A DNA stretch of 64,000 bases from Saprospiraceae bacterium (GTDB lineage: Bacteria > Bacteroidota > Bacteroidia > Chitinophagales > Saprospiraceae). Positions 55,468 to 64,000 of this stretch are shown here, in pieces. Numbering within the stretch: position 1 is the first letter of the stretch; every line of letters starts with the position of its first letter. A program made the position numbers and the translations under genes. Where the stretch lies: positions 62,001 through 126,000 of the forward strand of contig JADJVK010000012.1 in assembly GCA_016710625.1 (NCBI GenBank). The letters run 5' to 3'. The notes under the pieces were generated by a model. It had not been told where the DNA came from and made no database searches. It worked only from the letters and a program-made list of their open reading frames with translations.

Positions 55468-55503
55468 TTGTAATTCACTAATTCTTGCTTATTAGAATTA
55501 CAA
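55468..55503. promoter_or_regulatory. Inverted repeat between divergent TonB-receptor and SGNH genes
   Basis: TTGTAATTC and GAATTACAA (9 bp) enclose 18 nt in the 128-bp divergent spacer, with the extra inner arms TAATTCT/AGAATTA. Position and symmetry suit an operator shared by both promoters; no known regulator could be assigned. Confidence 0.5.
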
Positions 55504-55547
55504 TTTCTACATATTTGTTATATTTATCCAAAATTTAATTGTACAAA

Positions 55548-56234
55548 ATGAAGCAAATACTTTTTTTAGTCCTTCTATTTTTTCAGCTATATTCTTTTGG
55601 GCAGTTGACAAAATATGTGGATTGGGCAAATTTGAAAAAATATGAGCAACAGAATACTCAAATTAAACAACAAACGATGGATCAAAAAATTGTTTTGATG
55701 GGAAATTCGATAACAGAATTTTGGTCCCATAGTGATAGTACTTTTTTGGTAAGAAACCCATATATCAATAGAGGAATCAGCGGACAAACGACGCCTCAAA
55801 TGTTATTGAGATTTAGGCAAGATGTGGTGGAGTTGCACCCATCCATGGTGGTAATCTTAGCGGGTATCAACGACATTGCTGAGAATACTGGTCCCATTTC
55901 TCTCGAACAGACTTTTGGAAATATTGCCTCCATGGCAGAAATTGCAGTCGCCAATAAGATAAAAGTGGTGCTTTGCTCTGTGCTTCCTGCCTACGATTTT
56001 CCTTGGAGAAGGGGTATGAATCCAGCTCCAAAAGTGATTCAATTGAATGCGATGCTAAAGGATTATGCCAAAAAAAACAACATGGTTTATGTAGATTATT
56101 TTTCTGCAATGGTGGATGAAAGGGGTGGTTTGGATAAAAAATATACCAATGATGAAGTACACCCAACATTGGCTGGTTATCAGGTGATGGAGCCCTTGTT
56201 GAAAGCTGGGATAAAATTGGCATTTGAAAAGTAG
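55548..56234 (+). CDS. Exported SGNH/GDSL hydrolase (acylhydrolase)
   Basis: 228 residues from the ATG at 55548. Signal peptide (LLFFQLYSFGQ), then the SGNH blocks: block I MGNSITEFW, block II RGISGQTT, block III ILAGINDI and block V DEVHPTLAGY with the catalytic Asp/His. This layout is that of platelet-activating-factor acetylhydrolase-like/TesA-type secreted esterases. It is monocistronic, convergent with the membrane protein gene (2 bp apart). Confidence 0.9.
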   Translation: MKQILFLVLLFFQLYSFGQLTKYVDWANLKKYEQQNTQIKQQTMDQKIVLMGNSITEFWSHSDSTFLVRNPYINRGISGQTTPQMLLRFRQDVVELHPSMVVILAGINDIAENTGPISLEQTFGNIASMAEIAVANKIKVVLCSVLPAYDFPWRRGMNPAPKVIQLNAMLKDYAKKNNMVYVDYFSAMVDERGGLDKKYTNDEVHPTLAGYQVMEPLLKAGIKLAFEK

Positions 56235-56235
56235 G

Positions 56236-56856
56236 TTAGTTTTCCTCTAATTGATCCAGTACGTTTTGAATATGATTTAGATATTTATTATATGTTTTAT
56301 TCACCCAAAAAACTGTCATTTTATATATAAATAAAAATGATAATAGAAATAGAAAAAAGATAAAATAAGGTTTAATAAAACTAGAATCACTCCAATATTC
56401 ATAGGATTGAAATAAGCCTTTATTAATTACAGCATACCCAAAAAATATAATTAAAATCATATAAGTCAATGCTTTGTAGAGTTCAATTGACAATTTTAAT
56501 TCATATTTGAACCAAGTTAAGTTTTTTAGTGAATTGTAAGACAAGGTATAGGACTTTTTATAAAATTGATAAAACATTTGAAAATAATAAAGGGTAAAAC
56601 CTACCGCAACACTATAAAAAAAGTAAAAAACAGTTAATTTATCTGAATTCAAATGAAAATAAAAAGGAACGAAACCAATGAATACCATAGTAATTATCTG
56701 AACAAAAAACTCTTGTTTCATTAGCTTTCTGACTTTATCAATTGGGTTAAGCGAAGCATTATACAACTCCATTTTTTGATCCAAATTTAGTTCATTACCA
56801 GATTGGTTGTTCCAGTTATTTTTGAAGTTTTCCAAATTAAAATCATGCTTTTCCAT
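56236..56856 (-). CDS. Membrane protein, probable partner of the ECF sigma factor
   Basis: About 206 residues from the ATG at 56856, overlapping the sigma gene by 14 bp. Cytosolic N-terminus (NLENFKNNWNNQSGNELNLDQKMELYN), then four membrane segments. This position and topology are those of ECF anti-sigma factors in Bacteroidota, though no zinc-binding anti-sigma motif is present. No homologous function recognised. Confidence 0.72.
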   Translation of the reverse strand: MEKHDFNLENFKNNWNNQSGNELNLDQKMELYNASLNPIDKVRKLMKQEFFVQIITMVFIGFVPFYFHLNSDKLTVFYFFYSVAVGFTLYYFQMFYQFYKKSYTLSYNSLKNLTWFKYELKLSIELYKALTYMILIIFFGYAVINKGLFQSYEYWSDSSFIKPYFIFFLFLLSFLFIYKMTVFWVNKTYNKYLNHIQNVLDQLEEN

Positions 56857-57355
56857 AATATCTATTGTTAATAATTTTTTGTAATTTCTCCTTTGTTCTA
56901 TGCAGTTTGACCCTAGCATTTTCTTCACTAATTCCTAAGTTTTTCCCAATTTCTTTATGATTCAATCCTTCCAAATAGTAAAAGATAATTGCCTTTTCTA
57001 TTTCATTAAGCTCTTGTACAGCATTGTAAAACATAGACAATTCATCTGGACGACTTTGTAGCTCATCTGCAAAAACTGGCTCTTCTAACTCATTGATTAC
57101 AATAGATTTGTTAATATTTTTCCTCCTTATTGTCTGCTTCATAAAAGTTAAAGCAGTGTTGATTGCAACTCGATACATCCAAGTACTGAAGGAACTATTT
57201 TCTTGAAAAGAAAGATAGGATTTCCATAATTGATAGATAATTTCTTGCGACAAATCGAGTTGATCCGCTGCATTAACTTGGTAAATTCTGATGATTTTCA
57301 GAATGATCCCTTTGTTTTTTTCTATCAATGAAATGAAATTTTTTTCTTTATCCAT
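56843..57355 (-). CDS. ECF-type RNA polymerase sigma factor
   Basis: 170 residues. Region 2 (IYQVNAADQLDLSQEIIYQLWKSYLSFQENSSFSTWMYRVAINTAL) and region 4 (NEIEKAIIFYYLEGLNHKEIGKNLGISEENARVKLHRTKEKL) are complete. Expressed with the overlapping membrane protein gene. Target genes unknown. It is only distantly similar to the sigma factor at 34018. Confidence 0.9.
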   Translation of the reverse strand: MDKEKNFISLIEKNKGIILKIIRIYQVNAADQLDLSQEIIYQLWKSYLSFQENSSFSTWMYRVAINTALTFMKQTIRRKNINKSIVINELEEPVFADELQSRPDELSMFYNAVQELNEIEKAIIFYYLEGLNHKEIGKNLGISEENARVKLHRTKEKLQKIINNRYYGKA

Positions 57356-57390
57356 CTTTATATCAACAAATCTAAATTGATTTTAATGGA

Positions 57391-57710
57391 TTAGTAAGAA
57401 AAAATGAAAAACGTTACAACTGTTGATAATTTATCTTCTGAAAATAAATAATTTGATTGGAAAAACTCAACATAATATAAATCACCAGAATCGGTTTGGA
57501 AGGTATAAACAAATTTTCCAATTTGCTCGTTTTCAGTGTAAAAAGGTATGTTTCTATCAAAATTATTACATTTAAATGTTATTTTTTGAATGATCAATCT
57601 TTTGAGATTGTAGTTTTTTCAATCTTATTCATTTTATTCACAATTGCCTGTTTTAATTCTGGTGGAATAGGCTTTGAAATTTTAATTATTTTATTTTTAT
57701 CAATTTTCAT
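57391..57710 (-). pseudogene. Small protein of unknown function, apparently frameshifted
   Basis: Starts at the ATG at 57710 (a Lys/Ile-rich start, then ISKPIPPELKQAIVNKMNKIEK) and continues, if one base is added to the T6 run at 57614-57619, with KNYNLKRLIIQKITFKCNN to 57391: about 106 residues. As sequenced it breaks after 38 codons. The second half has beta-strand-like aromatic spacing. No family recognised, and both parts could be non-coding. Confidence 0.45.
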
Positions 57711-57795
57711 ATTATATATTTATTGCAAATTTAAGTAATTTAAAATTCTATTCAAAAAATAACTTACTATAAATCAACATTTTATAATATTTTAT

Positions 57796-57906
57796 TTAAT
57801 CATTAATATTCTTCTTTTCATCTTTCTCAACTTCTAATTTATAATAAAGCCAGCCAAAGCCGATGATGAAATGTAGCACTACAATCGAAATATATACTAT
57901 TTCCAT
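57796..57906 (-). CDS. 36-residue single-span membrane microprotein
   Basis: Short frame with an ATG at 57906 and a TAA. One hydrophobic helix (VYISIVVLHFIIGFGWLYYKL) followed by the charged tail EVEKDEKKNIND. Its hydrophobicity pattern and single start favour a real gene over chance. It lies 73 bp upstream of the flavin reductase gap; no function known. Confidence 0.5.
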   Translation of the reverse strand: MEIVYISIVVLHFIIGFGWLYYKLEVEKDEKKNIND

Positions 57907-57979
57907 ATTCAATTAATTTGTTTCTTGGGGCAATATTCTAAAAACAAATGGACAATTTTAGTAACTAAAGTCACCCACT

Positions 57980-58558
57980 TTATTTAAGTGCCTTCCCCAT
58001 TTGCTCCACTTTGTCCAACCAATTGGCTCTGAACTCAGTCGTTGATTTTTTGACTGGACAGACATAAGTAACTTTCACTGGTATTATGCCACAAAACTCC
58101 AATACCGTTTTTTTCAATTGATTCACACTGGGTCTGCCATACATCCATCGATAATACCAGCTTGGCTGATCCATGGTTGTGATAATATGTGACGTTTTCC
58201 CGATTAATAATTTATCCCACCAGACTGAATTTTCTCTGTATTGAAAAGCCATTCCAGGCAAAAAAAGTCGGTCAATAAATCCTTTTAATTGAGCTGGTAA
58301 ACCACCCCACCAAACTGGATGCACCCAAACTAAATGATCCGCTTTTTTGATTTTCTCCCAACTTTCTAATAAATCTGGTTCTAATTCCATCCTTTTCTGA
58401 TACCCATATTTCAGATTAGGATCAAAATCCAACTCCCCTATTTGAATTAATTCTACTGAATTTCCAGCTTCTTCTGCTCCTTTTTTGTATGCATCAGCCA
58501 GTGCTTTGCAAAAACTTTCTGAATTTGGATGTCCTTGAATGATTAAAATTTTTTTCAT
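57980..58558 (-). CDS. NAD(P)H-dependent quinone reductase (flavodoxin-fold)
   Basis: 192 residues of the Flavodoxin_2/NQO1-KefF type: phosphate loop IIQGHPNSESFCKAL, then VWVHPVWWGGLPAQLKGFIDRLFLPGMAF with the flavin-contact WGG, ending with a C-terminal dimer helix. Reduces quinones or azo/nitro compounds with NAD(P)H. Overlaps the RND pump gene by 4 bp, so it is cotranscribed with efflux; a detoxification link is inferred. Confidence 0.9.
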   Translation of the reverse strand: MKKILIIQGHPNSESFCKALADAYKKGAEEAGNSVELIQIGELDFDPNLKYGYQKRMELEPDLLESWEKIKKADHLVWVHPVWWGGLPAQLKGFIDRLFLPGMAFQYRENSVWWDKLLIGKTSHIITTMDQPSWYYRWMYGRPSVNQLKKTVLEFCGIIPVKVTYVCPVKKSTTEFRANWLDKVEQMGKALK

Positions 58559-61500
58559 ATTTCTTTTTCTTTTTCATCCACTTTTGGTGGAATTAAATGA
58601 TACAAAACAGGTGTTACAAGACGACTCAACAAAGTGCTACTGATCAAACCACCGATTAATACTATTGCCAATGGGCTAATTAATGGGGAACGCTCCATTA
58701 CCAATGGAATCATCCCTCCTATTGCCGTCATGGAAGTCAATAAGATGGGTAAAAATCTGGTTTCAGCCCCATCCATGACAGCGTCATACAATCCCATGCC
58801 CTGTTCTCGAAGCGAATTGGTATAATCTACCATCAAAATGGAGTTTTTAATCTCGATACCTACTAATGCAATGATGCCCACTGTAGCAACGAAAGACAAT
58901 GTCTCTCCTGTAACATAAAGTGCTACAATTGCACCGATTATACCCATCGGAATCACACTCAAAACGATTAAAGTTGATTTGAATGTTCTGAATTCAAGGA
59001 TCAAAATGGCAAGGAGTCCAAAAACAGTAAGAATGATAATCGTTCCCAAACCGCCAAATGACTCACTGCTCGTCTCTTTTTCACCAGCTGCCACCACTCG
59101 ATATCCTGTAGGTAAATTTATGGATGATTGTATGTGTTTTTCTATTTCATCCGTTTTGGCAGCCACATTCACTCCTGTTTTTACAAAACTATTCACCAAG
59201 GCATAACGTTCTTTATTGTAGTGGTTGATAATGGGTGCTGACGGTGTAAATTCAATGGTCGCAATATTTTTCAAAGGAACTAACGAACCACTTAATGAGG
59301 TTATGTTTATTTTATCAAAATTTTCAAGTGCATTTTCAGTGTTTTTCGATATCGAAACATTGATTTTTTGGTCGTCAATTTCATCATTTTTTAAGGAGCC
59401 AATTTCAATTCCAGCAATTGCCAAACGGATTGTTTTAGAAATCTCGGCTCCAGTGATTCCATAAAGCCCTGCTTTTTGCTTGTCGATTTTGATACTCAAG
59501 TCTGATTTTTTGTATTTCAAATCATTTCTCACATACATTGTCCCATCCGTATTTCGCATCAAATCCTCAATTTGAGCACTCAACTGCTCTAAAGTATCCA
59601 AATTAGAACCCAAAATTCTCATTTCAATCGGAGCGGTGATTGGAGGACCTTGCTGGAATCGCTTCACTTCAATTTTTGCACCTGTGACGGTAGAAAGTTC
59701 TTGGCGGATTTCATCTGCAAAAGCCACAATTTCAGGAACTTCTGTATGCTCTTTTAGATGCACCACGATTTGTCCTAAATTTTCTTTGGCTTGAATCTGA
59801 AATTCATTGTAATAAATTCTTGGATTTCCTTTCCCAACATTACTACTAATATGATCCACCAATTTTTTTTGCATTAGAAAATCTTCCACCTTTCTCGTTA
59901 CCTTATCGGTGTGTTCCATATTGCTACCAGGTTCTGTTTCAATATTCACAGTTATAATTGGTTTTTCCGAAGCAGGAAATACACTTTTTCCCAACTTAGA
60001 AGCCAATAACAAGGAGCCTCCAAAAATAATTGCCGCTATCAACAAGGTAATAAAAGGGTGTTTCATACACCAAACTAGAAGTTTTTGATAAGGGTTATTG
60101 ATATATTTTTTGAACCCTCTAAAAAAGAAATTTCCTTCACTATGGCTATCCTGCTCATGAGCTTTTAGTAAAATACTCGACAAGAAAGGAATAATTGTAA
60201 CTGAAACAAAAAGAGAAGCTAATACCGTCAGCATCACAGCCATAGGCAAAGATCGGATAAAATCTCCTGAAGCTTCTGGTAGGTTTGCCAAGGGCAGAAA
60301 TGCTAAAACTAAAGTAGCGGTACAACCAATAATGGCTACAAAAATATGGTTGGTCGCAGAAACAGCTGCTTCTTTTGCAGAAATCCCTTTCCGCATATAT
60401 CGCTCAATATTTTCTACCACTACGATACTATCATCCACCAATAATCCTAATGCAATCACCATCCCCACTATACTCAATTGGTTCAAGGTGTAACCCAATA
60501 AATTGAGTAAAAACAAACCAATACTGAGTGATAATGGAATCGAAATCATCACCGTCAAAGAGGCTCTCGTTCCTAAAGGCAATAAAGTTAGCAACACCAA
60601 AAATATGGCTATGGCAAAGTCTTTTCCCAAGCCAGAAAGGCGATTTTTCACCCCTACCTCTTGATCAAATGCATGATGTAATTCAAGACCTTTGGGCATG
60701 GTTTTCACATAAGAATCCAATTCTTTTTGAATTTCTTCCCTTACTTGGATGATGTTTTTCTTGTCCTTCATGGCTGTCAACACCCAAATTGCCCTTTTGC
60801 CATTGAATCGGGCAAAATGGTTTAAATCGGCATCCCCATAATAAATTTGTGCAATTTGTTTGAGCTGGGTCACTTTTCCTTCGGTTGTAGAATTGATTAC
60901 CGTATTGCCTATATCATCAATATTTAGATATTCAGTAAGGGTTTTAATATTGTATTTTCTTTTGCCCAAATCAATATCTCCACTTGGAATATTGATATTG
61001 CTGGATTGTATCAGCCCCAACACTTGATTCAGCCCTAATTTCTGGGCAGCCATTTTTTCTAAATCAATATCAATATTCACTTGTTTCTGAGGTACTGCTT
61101 GAATTTCTACCCATTTTACACTTTTGATTCTTTCTATATTTTTCTCTAACAACTCCGCTTCTTTTTTCATGTTTTCGAAGCTCATCGTATCCGAAACTAA
61201 GGCGGATTGCAGAATGACCACGTCGCTACTAGCTGCTTTTTTGATGTCTATTGACAAAATACCTTCGGGAAGATTTCCTCTGATTTTGTTGATTTCTCGA
61301 ATTACATCGTTATTTTTCCCTTCAATATCCACCCCATAATTAAATTCACACAACATCACCATAACGCCATCCGCTGAGGTGGAAGTGATTTTCTTCACAT
61401 CTTGCAACTTGTAAAGCTCTTCTTCTATCGGATCCGTCACCAATTGCTCAATATCCTTTGGGCTTGTCCCTGGATAAATCGCTACTATTGAAAAAATGGG

Positions 61501-61626
61501 TGCATTAAATGGAGGGTCCTCTCCTCTGGGCATATTGATTAATGCATTGGAGCCAAGGAGCAATACTGCTGTAAATATTATGAGTGTAAATTGCCAATTT
61601 TTGACAAAAAATTTATTGAAATTCAT
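58555..61626 (-). CDS. RND efflux pump inner-membrane permease (AcrB/HAE1-like)
   Basis: 1,023 residues, full length. Twelve membrane helices with the two large periplasmic loops of the RND fold; proton-relay Asp in GLLVDDSIVVVENIE (TM4); duplicate-half layout around residues 330 and 850. Proton-driven tripartite export of drugs, detergents or metabolites. Likely partners are the adaptor at 61668 and the TolC-like protein at 62755. Substrate cannot be told from sequence. Confidence 0.95.
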   Translation of the reverse strand: MNFNKFFVKNWQFTLIIFTAVLLLGSNALINMPRGEDPPFNAPIFSIVAIYPGTSPKDIEQLVTDPIEEELYKLQDVKKITSTSADGVMVMLCEFNYGVDIEGKNNDVIREINKIRGNLPEGILSIDIKKAASSDVVILQSALVSDTMSFENMKKEAELLEKNIERIKSVKWVEIQAVPQKQVNIDIDLEKMAAQKLGLNQVLGLIQSSNINIPSGDIDLGKRKYNIKTLTEYLNIDDIGNTVINSTTEGKVTQLKQIAQIYYGDADLNHFARFNGKRAIWVLTAMKDKKNIIQVREEIQKELDSYVKTMPKGLELHHAFDQEVGVKNRLSGLGKDFAIAIFLVLLTLLPLGTRASLTVMISIPLSLSIGLFLLNLLGYTLNQLSIVGMVIALGLLVDDSIVVVENIERYMRKGISAKEAAVSATNHIFVAIIGCTATLVLAFLPLANLPEASGDFIRSLPMAVMLTVLASLFVSVTIIPFLSSILLKAHEQDSHSEGNFFFRGFKKYINNPYQKLLVWCMKHPFITLLIAAIIFGGSLLLASKLGKSVFPASEKPIITVNIETEPGSNMEHTDKVTRKVEDFLMQKKLVDHISSNVGKGNPRIYYNEFQIQAKENLGQIVVHLKEHTEVPEIVAFADEIRQELSTVTGAKIEVKRFQQGPPITAPIEMRILGSNLDTLEQLSAQIEDLMRNTDGTMYVRNDLKYKKSDLSIKIDKQKAGLYGITGAEISKTIRLAIAGIEIGSLKNDEIDDQKINVSISKNTENALENFDKINITSLSGSLVPLKNIATIEFTPSAPIINHYNKERYALVNSFVKTGVNVAAKTDEIEKHIQSSINLPTGYRVVAAGEKETSSESFGGLGTIIILTVFGLLAILILEFRTFKSTLIVLSVIPMGIIGAIVALYVTGETLSFVATVGIIALVGIEIKNSILMVDYTNSLREQGMGLYDAVMDGAETRFLPILLTSMTAIGGMIPLVMERSPLISPLAIVLIGGLISSTLLSRLVTPVLYHLIPPKVDEKEKEI

Positions 61627-61667
61627 TGAATATTAATTTAATAGAAAAGAAATGGTGGTGGAATAAT

Positions 61668-62723
61668 TTATTCTTTCACTAAATCGCCCTCTTCCAAATA
61701 CATGGCTCCAGTTGTGATAATTTTATCAACACCTTCCAGTCCGTGAATGATTGCCACTTTATCCCCCAATAATTTGGAGATAGTGAGGTGCAATTTTTTT
61801 GCTTTCCCATCCACTATCGTAAATGCATCTGCATAATTTCCATTCGATTTCACTAATGCTTCTATCGGAATAGTAGTCATTTTTTCTGTTGTTGTGGGAT
61901 GGATAACTAATTTGGTAATCAATCCAGCAGCTAGATTTGCCGGATTCTGATTCAATTTTACTTCAATATCAAAAGTGCCACTTGCATTTCCGCCAATGGA
62001 AGTTTTATCGGTTATTTTTCCATTAAAAGTTTGGGTCGGATAAGCATCCATTCTGACGGTTACAGCATCACCCTTTTTCACCCTTGCCCAGTCTTTATCT
62101 ACCAATCCAGCATTGATTTTCCAATCGGCATTTCCCACTCCCATGATGCCACAAACTGGATTTCCAGGACCAACTATTTCTCCATCGTGCATTATCTGCT
62201 TCACCACTCTTCCATTGATTGGAGAACGGACTTCACTAAAATTTCGATTGAATTTTGCGATTTCAACTGTTTTCTTCGCTACTTCAAAAGCAGTGGTTAC
62301 GTTCTGCAATTGCTCAGTAGTAGCGACACTATCAGCATACAAGTTTTTGACCCTTTTCACGTCTCTTTCTGCCTTCGACAATCCTTCTTCAGCTTGTCTT
62401 ACTTGAGCATCAATTTCGTTCATTAATAAAGTTGCAATCAATTGTCCTTTTTTAACATACTGACCTTCAGAAACATATACTTTATTAATTACGCCGCCAG
62501 TTTTAAAAGCAGGTCGAGCTTCTGTCTCACTCAACACTACTCCAAGTACGTCTATCGTTTGTTGCCTATCTTCTTGTATGATTGGACAAGTCTTGACATT
62601 GACAACATTCAAATTGGCGATTTTGGTGTTATCGGTCTTTTCGTTTTTATCACTTTTGCATTGCACAAAGGAAAAAAGGGCAATAAAAATCAAGGAAAAT
62701 AAAACTATATATTTCGTATTCAT
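61668..62723 (-). CDS. RND efflux periplasmic adaptor lipoprotein (MFP)
   Basis: 351 residues. Lipoprotein signal (LFSFVQC), lipoyl-like barrel-sandwich domain (GGVINKVYVSEGQYVKKGQLIATLL), short coiled-coil hairpin, and beta-barrel domain (WKINAGLVDKDWARVKKGDAVTVRM). The hairpin is short, as in adaptors of HME/HAE1-type pumps. 41 bp before the RND permease gene in the same operon. Confidence 0.93.
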   Translation of the reverse strand: MNTKYIVLFSLIFIALFSFVQCKSDKNEKTDNTKIANLNVVNVKTCPIIQEDRQQTIDVLGVVLSETEARPAFKTGGVINKVYVSEGQYVKKGQLIATLLMNEIDAQVRQAEEGLSKAERDVKRVKNLYADSVATTEQLQNVTTAFEVAKKTVEIAKFNRNFSEVRSPINGRVVKQIMHDGEIVGPGNPVCGIMGVGNADWKINAGLVDKDWARVKKGDAVTVRMDAYPTQTFNGKITDKTSIGGNASGTFDIEVKLNQNPANLAAGLITKLVIHPTTTEKMTTIPIEALVKSNGNYADAFTIVDGKAKKLHLTISKLLGDKVAIIHGLEGVDKIITTGAMYLEEGDLVKE

Positions 62724-62754
62724 TTTAAATTATTTTAATGGTTTATTGTAAATT

Positions 62755-64000
62755 TTAGTCGATTTTCAATTTGGCACTGTTGTAAATATATTCTGCCCAT
62801 TTTTCCCAAGCTGTTGATTTTGCAATAGAAAATTGCAATTCATTTTGGGTGATTTGTGTATGAGCATCCATCAACTCCAGATAATTTGAAGTTCCTTCCT
62901 TATATTTTTTCAAAACATCTTGATACAATCTTTTTGAAGCAGCGATTCTAGGTTGAAATGTGTTGGCTTGTTTGACGGCAGACACTAAATTGTCGTAGGA
63001 TATGTTTTTCACCAAATCGAATTGTGTTTTCACATAAGTTAGTTGTGATTGAGTACTTTGTACATTCAATTCGGCTTGTTCCTTTCTCCATTTGTTTCTA
63101 TTGTTATCAAATAAATTAATTTCCAAATTTATCCCCAGAAGTGCATAGGGCGACCAGCCAAAATTGTAAGCCTGTGAACCAAAGTCTAATTGAGCTCCCA
63201 ATTTGGGTTTATAAAACAATTTCTCTTTATCGATTGCAAGATTTTGAAGGCTTATAGCTTTTTCAAGTTGCAAAATTTCTTCTTTCTTTTCTATATCTGC
63301 TGTATCTAAAGAAGGCAAATCGGACATTTGAACTGATTCTATTGTTGCTGATTCTGGAACACCTTCTAAGAAAAACAAATATTTTTTGGCATTGGAAAAG
63401 TTCGTATTTGCCTCAATCTTTAGTGCATCAATTGATGCCATTTGAGACTCAATCCTATTCAAGGCAGAAGGTAACGCAACGCCATTTTTGACCATACTTT
63501 GAGTCGTTCTCCTAGCTTCCATTAAAAGGGAATCCGAATTTTCAAATATCTTGATGGCTTCTTTTGCTTTAGTTACTTGAAAATAGGATTGCATGATTTC
63601 CTTCGCCAACCATCTTTTGTAAGCTTTTATTTCCAGCGACTTTAGCTCGATGCTTTCTGCTTTGAGTTTCTTATTCAATGCTAACTCTGGATAATAAATT
63701 GGTTGGGAAACACGAAATTTTGCATCGTAAAAATTATTTGGTAAAAACTGCTCTTTTACATTTTCTATTTGAGGAAAACTATTAGAGTTAGTCAGTTTAT
63801 TTAAAGTAGAATAAACAGGATTCATCAAATCACCAACTGGTAAAGAAATGCTCCTTCCCCCAACAGCTAAGGTGTATTGGGTGTTAAACTGGGCAGTTGG
63901 TCCGTACAAAGCCTTAGCTTCTTTCAAAGCAATTTCTGCCATTTTCAAATTGAAAGTCTTTGATTTTAGTTGTTCATTGTTCGCCCATGCTTTCTGTAAG
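62755..64000 (-). CDS. TolC-family outer-membrane efflux protein, 5' end outside the window
   Basis: The frame runs open through the right edge (residues LQKAWANNEQLKSKTFN precede the first internal start), so the N-terminus and signal are missing. About 415 residues present. TolC/OEP features: paired helical repeats with YQDVLKKYKEGTSNYLELMDAHTQITQNELQ near the end, and KWRKEQAELNVQSTQSQL. It forms the outer-membrane duct of the tripartite pump with the adaptor and permease downstream. Confidence 0.92.
   Translation of the reverse strand, partial: LQKAWANNEQLKSKTFNLKMAEIALKEAKALYGPTAQFNTQYTLAVGGRSISLPVGDLMNPVYSTLNKLTNSNSFPQIENVKEQFLPNNFYDAKFRVSQPIYYPELALNKKLKAESIELKSLEIKAYKRWLAKEIMQSYFQVTKAKEAIKIFENSDSLLMEARRTTQSMVKNGVALPSALNRIESQMASIDALKIEANTNFSNAKKYLFFLEGVPESATIESVQMSDLPSLDTADIEKKEEILQLEKAISLQNLAIDKEKLFYKPKLGAQLDFGSQAYNFGWSPYALLGINLEINLFDNNRNKWRKEQAELNVQSTQSQLTYVKTQFDLVKNISYDNLVSAVKQANTFQPRIAASKRLYQDVLKKYKEGTSNYLELMDAHTQITQNELQFSIAKSTAWEKWAEYIYNSAKLKID

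Noticed and set aside
1..64000. CRISPR arrays, tRNA/rRNA genes, insertion sequences or prophage
   Set aside because: No direct repeat arrays, cloverleaf-like sequences, transposase genes or phage genes were recognised on either strand.

Overview
The window comes from an AT-rich member of the Bacteroidota. Evidence for this: at least eight encoded proteins end in Por/type IX secretion (T9SS) sorting tails; there are families largely confined to this phylum (DUF5777, YHYH/T9SS pairs, DUF1456); nosZ is of the Sec-exported clade II lipoprotein type; promoters have TAnnTTTG-like -7 boxes; and Shine-Dalgarno sequences are weak or absent. No rRNA, tRNA, CRISPR array, insertion sequence or phage gene was recognised.

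Layout. (1) 1-5.9 kb, + strand: end of a WG-repeat protein, gamma-carbonic-anhydrase-like protein, DEDDh exonuclease/GIY-YIG fusion, a large kinase/coiled-coil/HhH protein, and DUF2853. (2) 6.0-13.1 kb, + strand: a nitrous oxide respiration operon (cytochrome c, nosZ, a membrane protein-NosL fusion, nosD, nosF, nosY) extended by a cupin-like protein and a group III truncated haemoglobin. (3) 13.2-16.1 kb, - strand: fasciclin lipoprotein, a polytopic membrane protein, a Crp/Fnr regulator and an Rrf2/NsrR-like Fe-S regulator. FNR-architecture palindromes (ATGAT-N4-ATCAT) lie before both the cytochrome c/nosZ operon and the fasciclin gene. (4) 16.2-20.5 kb: an SGNH protein, a NodU/SxtI-like carbamoyltransferase (frameshifted in a TA repeat), DUF5989 and SxtJ-like proteins, and an SH3 protein. 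(5) 20.5-32.5 kb, - strand: a run of T9SS-secreted proteins (decayed repeat protein, sulfatase, DUF1566, two purple-acid-phosphatase-like enzymes, an uncharacterised protein and a YHYH protein). (6) 32.7-39.9 kb: thioredoxin-like and DinB-like proteins, an ECF sigma/anti-sigma/outer-membrane locus, a ruined haem peroxidase gene and a frameshifted alpha/beta hydrolase.

(7) 40.0-46.7 kb, - strand: an eight-gene electron-transfer locus. It encodes a periplasmic EB_dh-type haem protein, a CX4CH cytochrome, a DUF5777 beta-barrel, a CXXCH cytochrome, a small Tat-like protein, a four-cluster NrfC/DmsB-like ferredoxin, an NrfD-like quinol subunit and a membrane-anchored Ig-like protein. No molybdopterin or multihaem catalytic subunit is present. 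A strong terminator splits it into two transcripts. An 18-bp palindrome plus -7 region at its head closely resembles one in front of the thioredoxin-like gene at 32.7 kb. (8) 47-58 kb: housekeeping and transport genes (DinB-like, adenine/adenosine deaminase, VOC, DUF1456, BamA-like protein, MFS transporter, TonB receptor, SGNH hydrolase, a second ECF sigma locus). (9) 58-64 kb, - strand: flavodoxin-fold quinone reductase and an RND tripartite efflux operon cut by the right edge.

A strong pattern is that about ten genes between 18 and 58 kb carry single-base or dinucleotide indels, mostly in short homopolymers, while 1-17 kb, 40-49 kb and 58-64 kb are intact. The haem peroxidase has many lesions and an in-frame stop and looks like a true pseudogene. 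The single-indel genes could be sequencing/assembly errors. The most promising little-described system is the NrfD/EB_dh/DUF5777 module with its shared promoter element, followed by the FNR/Rrf2-linked N2O operon with its additions.
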